From positions 4,314,001-4,378,000 of the forward strand of contig CP119325.1 in NCBI GenBank assembly GCA_029202525.1: DNA of 64,000 bases, read 5' to 3'. The translations under genes were made by a program, and so were the position numbers. The notes beneath the pieces are model-generated. The model ran no database searches and was not told the origin of the DNA. It saw only the letters and a list, made by a program, of their open reading frames with translations. Positions 60,767 to 64,000 of this stretch are shown piece after piece (within the stretch, counting starts at the first letter, position 1; each line of letters opens with the position of its first letter). Origin of the DNA: Candidatus Pseudomonas phytovorans (GTDB taxonomy: Bacteria > Pseudomonadota > Gammaproteobacteria > Pseudomonadales > Pseudomonadaceae).

Positions 60767-62326
60767 ATGCCCGCAACCTTGCGTCACCGTCTGCGTCTGT
60801 TCGCCCGCCAACAGCATGGCGCCATCGCGCCCTTCGCGATTCTGTTGATCGGTGGTGCGCTGCTGACCACCGCTTTCGTCATCGAAACCACCCGCGCGAT
60901 GGAAAACACCGCTCAACTCAAGCGCGCCACCGACGCCGCAGCCATGGCCGTGGGCAACCAGCGCCTGCTCGACGACCGCCTCAGTGAACAGCAGATGCAA
61001 GCGCTGGCTGCAGGCTTCGTACGCGCCAACCTGGGCACCGACCATGAACTGACTGACCAGGTCGACGACGGCGCCGTCAGCGTTCAGCAACGCCGCGGCG
61101 AGGACGGCAAGTTGTCGATCACCGTGTCGGCCAGCTTCACCGCCCATGCCGACATGCTCGGCGCTGCGAACCAGTCACTGCAGATAAGCTCCACCGCCGA
61201 GGTGGTCAACCGCCCGGTCGAAGTGGCACTGATAGTGCCCAATACCCTCAGCGAAGGCGACCGCGATATCGCCGCCCTGCGACGCATGACCCTGGCCTTC
61301 GCCAAACAGGTACTGGGCACCCGGCCTGACGGCAAGACCTGGATCTCGCTGGTGCCGTACAGCCAGGCCGTGAATGTGTACGACGCCGAAGACAGCAATC
61401 GCATCCGCCGCTGGGCCAGCCCCGCCGCACTCACGCCGGTCGAGCTGCGCTCGTTGTTCCGCACCGGTTACAGCGGCCTGGCCGACCAGCGTATCCCCGA
61501 CCGGCGCGCCAACCTGCTGTGCATGTACCGGGGCCTACGCCTGGGGCAGAACTACTTCTGGGACCAGCCGCCTTCAGGGCAATTCAAGATCTACTACCGC
61601 CACGACCTGCCAGAAAACGGCAGCCCCGGCGCACCGGCCATCTCCTGGACCGGCCCCAACCCGGACTTCGGCCAGGCCTCCGGGGTCAACGACACTCGCT
61701 GGATGGTCGCCGACAAGGGTTGCCCGGCCGCCGCCCTGCTGCCGCTGACCCGCGACATCGAACGCATCGAGCGGCGCACCGAGCAGTACTCCACGCGCTT
61801 CAACACCAACTACGCCATCGCCATGGGCTGGGCCGCCATGGCGCTGTCACCGCGCATGCGCGGCAGCGCCGGCTGGGGCGACAACGAATTGCCACTGGAC
61901 TTCAACGCCGATGGTGAAGGCGACAACACCAAGATCATCGTCATGCTGGCCAACACCAGCGGCAACTGGTTCGACACCGATGGCTACAACGCCGAGGTCG
62001 GCGAAGCCATCGATGGCGATGGCGCAACCGGCACCGACGGCTCGGTGCGTGTCGCCGGGCAACGCTTCACCCAGTTGTGCCAGAGCTTTCGTGCCCGTGG
62101 CCTGAAATTCCACTTCCTCGGTGTACGCCCGGGTGACCCGCAGGACTTCGGCCGGGTGCTGTTCGACAAGGTCGCCGGCCCCGGCCTGCAGCTGTGCGCC
62201 GGCAACGGCAGCATGACCTTCGCCAACGCCGAGAACTTCGCCGACGGCGAAGCACAGATCCAGAACCTGCTGACCGACATCGCCCAACGCATCAAACACG
62301 AGCGCTTCGTGCGCCTGATCGATTGA
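60767..62326 (+). CDS. tadG: TadG-like pilus/surface protein
   Basis: 519 aa from ATG at 60767, with AGGA upstream; an earlier in-frame TTG is less likely. The TadE/G-type N-terminus is RQQHGAIAPFAILLIGGALL, here with Ala rather than Glu near +5, then a membrane helix and a long periplasmic part. The C-terminal half resembles a von Willebrand A-type fold (MTLAFAKQVLG; TKIIVMLANTSGN). It probably anchors or caps the pilus. It lies 12 bases before the LEPR-motif surface protein and likely shares its transcript. Confidence 0.85.
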   Translation: MPATLRHRLRLFARQQHGAIAPFAILLIGGALLTTAFVIETTRAMENTAQLKRATDAAAMAVGNQRLLDDRLSEQQMQALAAGFVRANLGTDHELTDQVDDGAVSVQQRRGEDGKLSITVSASFTAHADMLGAANQSLQISSTAEVVNRPVEVALIVPNTLSEGDRDIAALRRMTLAFAKQVLGTRPDGKTWISLVPYSQAVNVYDAEDSNRIRRWASPAALTPVELRSLFRTGYSGLADQRIPDRRANLLCMYRGLRLGQNYFWDQPPSGQFKIYYRHDLPENGSPGAPAISWTGPNPDFGQASGVNDTRWMVADKGCPAAALLPLTRDIERIERRTEQYSTRFNTNYAIAMGWAAMALSPRMRGSAGWGDNELPLDFNADGEGDNTKIIVMLANTSGNWFDTDGYNAEVGEAIDGDGATGTDGSVRVAGQRFTQLCQSFRARGLKFHFLGVRPGDPQDFGRVLFDKVAGPGLQLCAGNGSMTFANAENFADGEAQIQNLLTDIAQRIKHERFVRLID

Positions 62327-62338
62327 CAAGGACCCGCC

Positions 62339-64000
62339 ATGAGTGCTCATCGCCCCCGCAACCGCAAGCCCCTCAACAGCCTGGCCCTGGCGCTGGAACC
62401 GCGCATGATGTTCGATGCCGCCGCAGTGACCACGGCCGTGCAGGCCGCCGATCAGGCTGACGCCCAGCAGACGGCTGTCAGCAACCACGCGCCCACGCTC
62501 AACGCCGACCCGGCGCAGGCCAGCCACAGCGTCACCGAACAGGCCAGCACCAGCAGCCCACTGTTCAGCAACGTCAGCGCCAACAGCAACGACGAAGGCC
62601 AGGGTTTCGAAACCCTGCGCATCACCATCAACAGCACCGGCAACCGCGAGGCGCTGGTGATCGACGGCACGCAGATCACCCTGGAGCCTGCCGCTGGCGA
62701 AGGCGTTGAAACCGCCGGGCAGCACTTCACCTACATCGTCAGCAACGACGGCGGGCGCACCACCATCGATGTGGTTCTGGCTTCGACCCGGTACAACAGT
62801 GCTGCCGACCTGCAGGCGCTGGTCGAGAGCATCCAGTACCGCAGCCTGGACGGCAGCCTGGACAACGGCACGCGCACGGTGACCCTGGAGCGCATCAGTG
62901 ACATGGGCACCGACAACAACAGCAGCGAGCCGGCCATCAGCGCCACCGTGACCCTGGTCAGTGCGGTGAACCGCGCACCCGAGTTGCAATCCGACGCGCC
63001 GCTGGACCTCGCCCAAGGCATTGCCGCTGGCGGCACCACGCTGCCCCAGGCGCTGTACAGCAGCGATGGGCGCTACCTTTACAGCGCGGGCAACGATGGG
63101 CGGCTGCAGGTCTACCAGGCCGATGCCCTGGGCAACCTCAGCGCACTGCAAAGCATCGATGCACCCGAGGGACTGGGCACGCTCAACGCCCTGGCCATGA
63201 GTAGCGATGGCGGGTTTGTGTACACCGCAGGCAGCGACAACCAGATCCACACCTACAAAGTCGCCGGTGACGGCACCTTGAGCCATGTACAAGCCGTGCA
63301 GCTGTCCAGCGTCACCGGGCTGGCCGTGTCTGCCGACGGCACCCGGGTTTATGTCAGCACACAGTGGAATGGCCTGGAGGTGTACGCCCGCGACCCTGTG
63401 CTGGGTGCGGTCGGTGCCAGCCCCGTGCAGTCGCTGGACCAAGGCGTGTTCGGCAATGCTGCGCCGGACAAGGTCTACGTCAAGGGCGACTACGTCTACG
63501 TCACCACCGACCCGCAATACATCGGTTACGACAGCCTGACCGTGCTCCAGCGCAATGCCGACGGCTCGCTGGCAGTGGTCGACCTGGGCTCGGCCAACCT
63601 CACCACGGGCCAGTTCACCGGCCAGACCTTGCACAGCCTGGCCGTCAGCGCCAGTGGCGTTATTTACGTGGGCGACCGCAAGGACGGCGTGATCCAGGCC
63701 TACCAGATGGGCGCAGATGGGCTGGTGCGCATCGACAGTATCAGCCTGGCCAACGTCAACGCCGTGGCTGTCAGCCCCGATGGCCAGCGGCTGTATGCCA
63801 GCAGCAGCGACGGCAAGATTACCCAGTACCAGATCAGCGCCAGCGGCACCCTGACGCCCAGCGGCACTCTTGACGCTGCGGGCACGCAAGCCTTGCTGAT
63901 CAGCCCCGATGGGCAGTCGCTGGTCGCCCTGGGCGATGGCATCAACCGTTTTACCGCCGTGCGCAGCTACATGAGTGGCAGCGACCTGGCCATCGGCCAG
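62339..64000 (+). CDS. Large LEPR-motif surface protein with beta-propeller repeats (5' part)
   Basis: At least 554 codons, open to the window edge. ATG at 62339 has AAGGA 7 bases upstream. No classical signal peptide is seen; instead there is LALEPRMMFDAAA near residue 17, the N-terminal mark of very large repetitive secreted proteins and adhesins of Proteobacteria. A cadherin/Ig-like region (residues ~65-215) is followed by repeated YVTN/lactonase-type propeller blades (YSSDGRYLYSAGNDGRLQVY; VSPDGQRLYASSSDGKITQY). A type I-secreted or surface adhesin co-expressed with Tad pili, comparable in role to BapA, is the best guess. The C-terminus is not visible. Confidence 0.78.
   Translation, partial: MSAHRPRNRKPLNSLALALEPRMMFDAAAVTTAVQAADQADAQQTAVSNHAPTLNADPAQASHSVTEQASTSSPLFSNVSANSNDEGQGFETLRITINSTGNREALVIDGTQITLEPAAGEGVETAGQHFTYIVSNDGGRTTIDVVLASTRYNSAADLQALVESIQYRSLDGSLDNGTRTVTLERISDMGTDNNSSEPAISATVTLVSAVNRAPELQSDAPLDLAQGIAAGGTTLPQALYSSDGRYLYSAGNDGRLQVYQADALGNLSALQSIDAPEGLGTLNALAMSSDGGFVYTAGSDNQIHTYKVAGDGTLSHVQAVQLSSVTGLAVSADGTRVYVSTQWNGLEVYARDPVLGAVGASPVQSLDQGVFGNAAPDKVYVKGDYVYVTTDPQYIGYDSLTVLQRNADGSLAVVDLGSANLTTGQFTGQTLHSLAVSASGVIYVGDRKDGVIQAYQMGADGLVRIDSISLANVNAVAVSPDGQRLYASSSDGKITQYQISASGTLTPSGTLDAAGTQALLISPDGQSLVALGDGINRFTAVRSYMSGSDLAIGQ

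Noticed and set aside
61847..63889. Long minus-strand open frame opposite tadG and the LEPR protein
   Set aside because: Same antisense artefact: no recognisable domains, while the plus strand carries convincing propeller repeats and the LEPR motif.

Overview
The window looks like chromosome of a Pseudomonas putida-group bacterium. The evidence is high GC, many copies of the P. putida-type 35-bp REP palindrome (cores such as TGTGGGAGCGGG), and the gene order vanA-vanB / vanR / OprD porin / aromatic-acid MFS / second PBP2, which I recall from P. putida. No rRNA, tRNA or CRISPR array was recognised. All functions are read from protein motifs and family knowledge; no database search was possible.

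Layout. 1-7238: vanillate demethylation (vanA 3' end, vanB), VanR, porin and aromatic-acid permease, then mrdA. 7473-9462: a divergent MvaT/H-NS paralogue and an MFS carrier. 9624-11055 and 31902-33333: two copies, identical in length, layout and predicted proteins, of a 1432-bp IS3-family element in opposite orientation. Each has its own 4-bp target duplication and each sits exactly against the head of a REP. Between them lie: (a) an IclR-controlled sugar/polyol-type module (TIM-barrel isomerase, Gfo/Idh dehydrogenase, FAD dehydrogenase); (b) an aryl-alcohol module (benzaldehyde dehydrogenase, benzyl-alcohol dehydrogenase, MetA-like outer-membrane protein and an AreR/AcoR-like sigma54 activator) with a clear -24/-12 promoter and two matching upstream palindromes; (c) a TetR-controlled iron-siderophore uptake operon with two inner-membrane routes (a YbtPQ/IrtAB-like ABC pair and a FecCD/FecE/lipoprotein importer) plus a TonB receptor, without synthesis genes.

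33420-40745: polyamine/amine-type catabolism (aldehyde dehydrogenase, SpuC-like aminotransferase, LuxR regulator, APC permease, ketoglutarate-semialdehyde dehydrogenase). 40955-47211: LysR regulator with an MFS exporter, 8-oxoguanine-deaminase-type amidohydrolase, SDR and a DHA2 exporter.

47638-64000: an OmpR-type two-component system followed by a complete tad/flp pilus locus (flp, prepilin peptidase, cpaB, secretin, cpaD, tadZ, tadA-G) and then a long LEPR-motif beta-propeller surface protein cut by the window end. A 15-bp TTAA-N6-TTAA box lies upstream of the regulator operon, of flp and of tadG. This suggests one regulon under the adjacent response regulator, and with the linked surface protein it is the most interesting system in the window. 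A 220-bp REP hairpin separates tadF from tadG.
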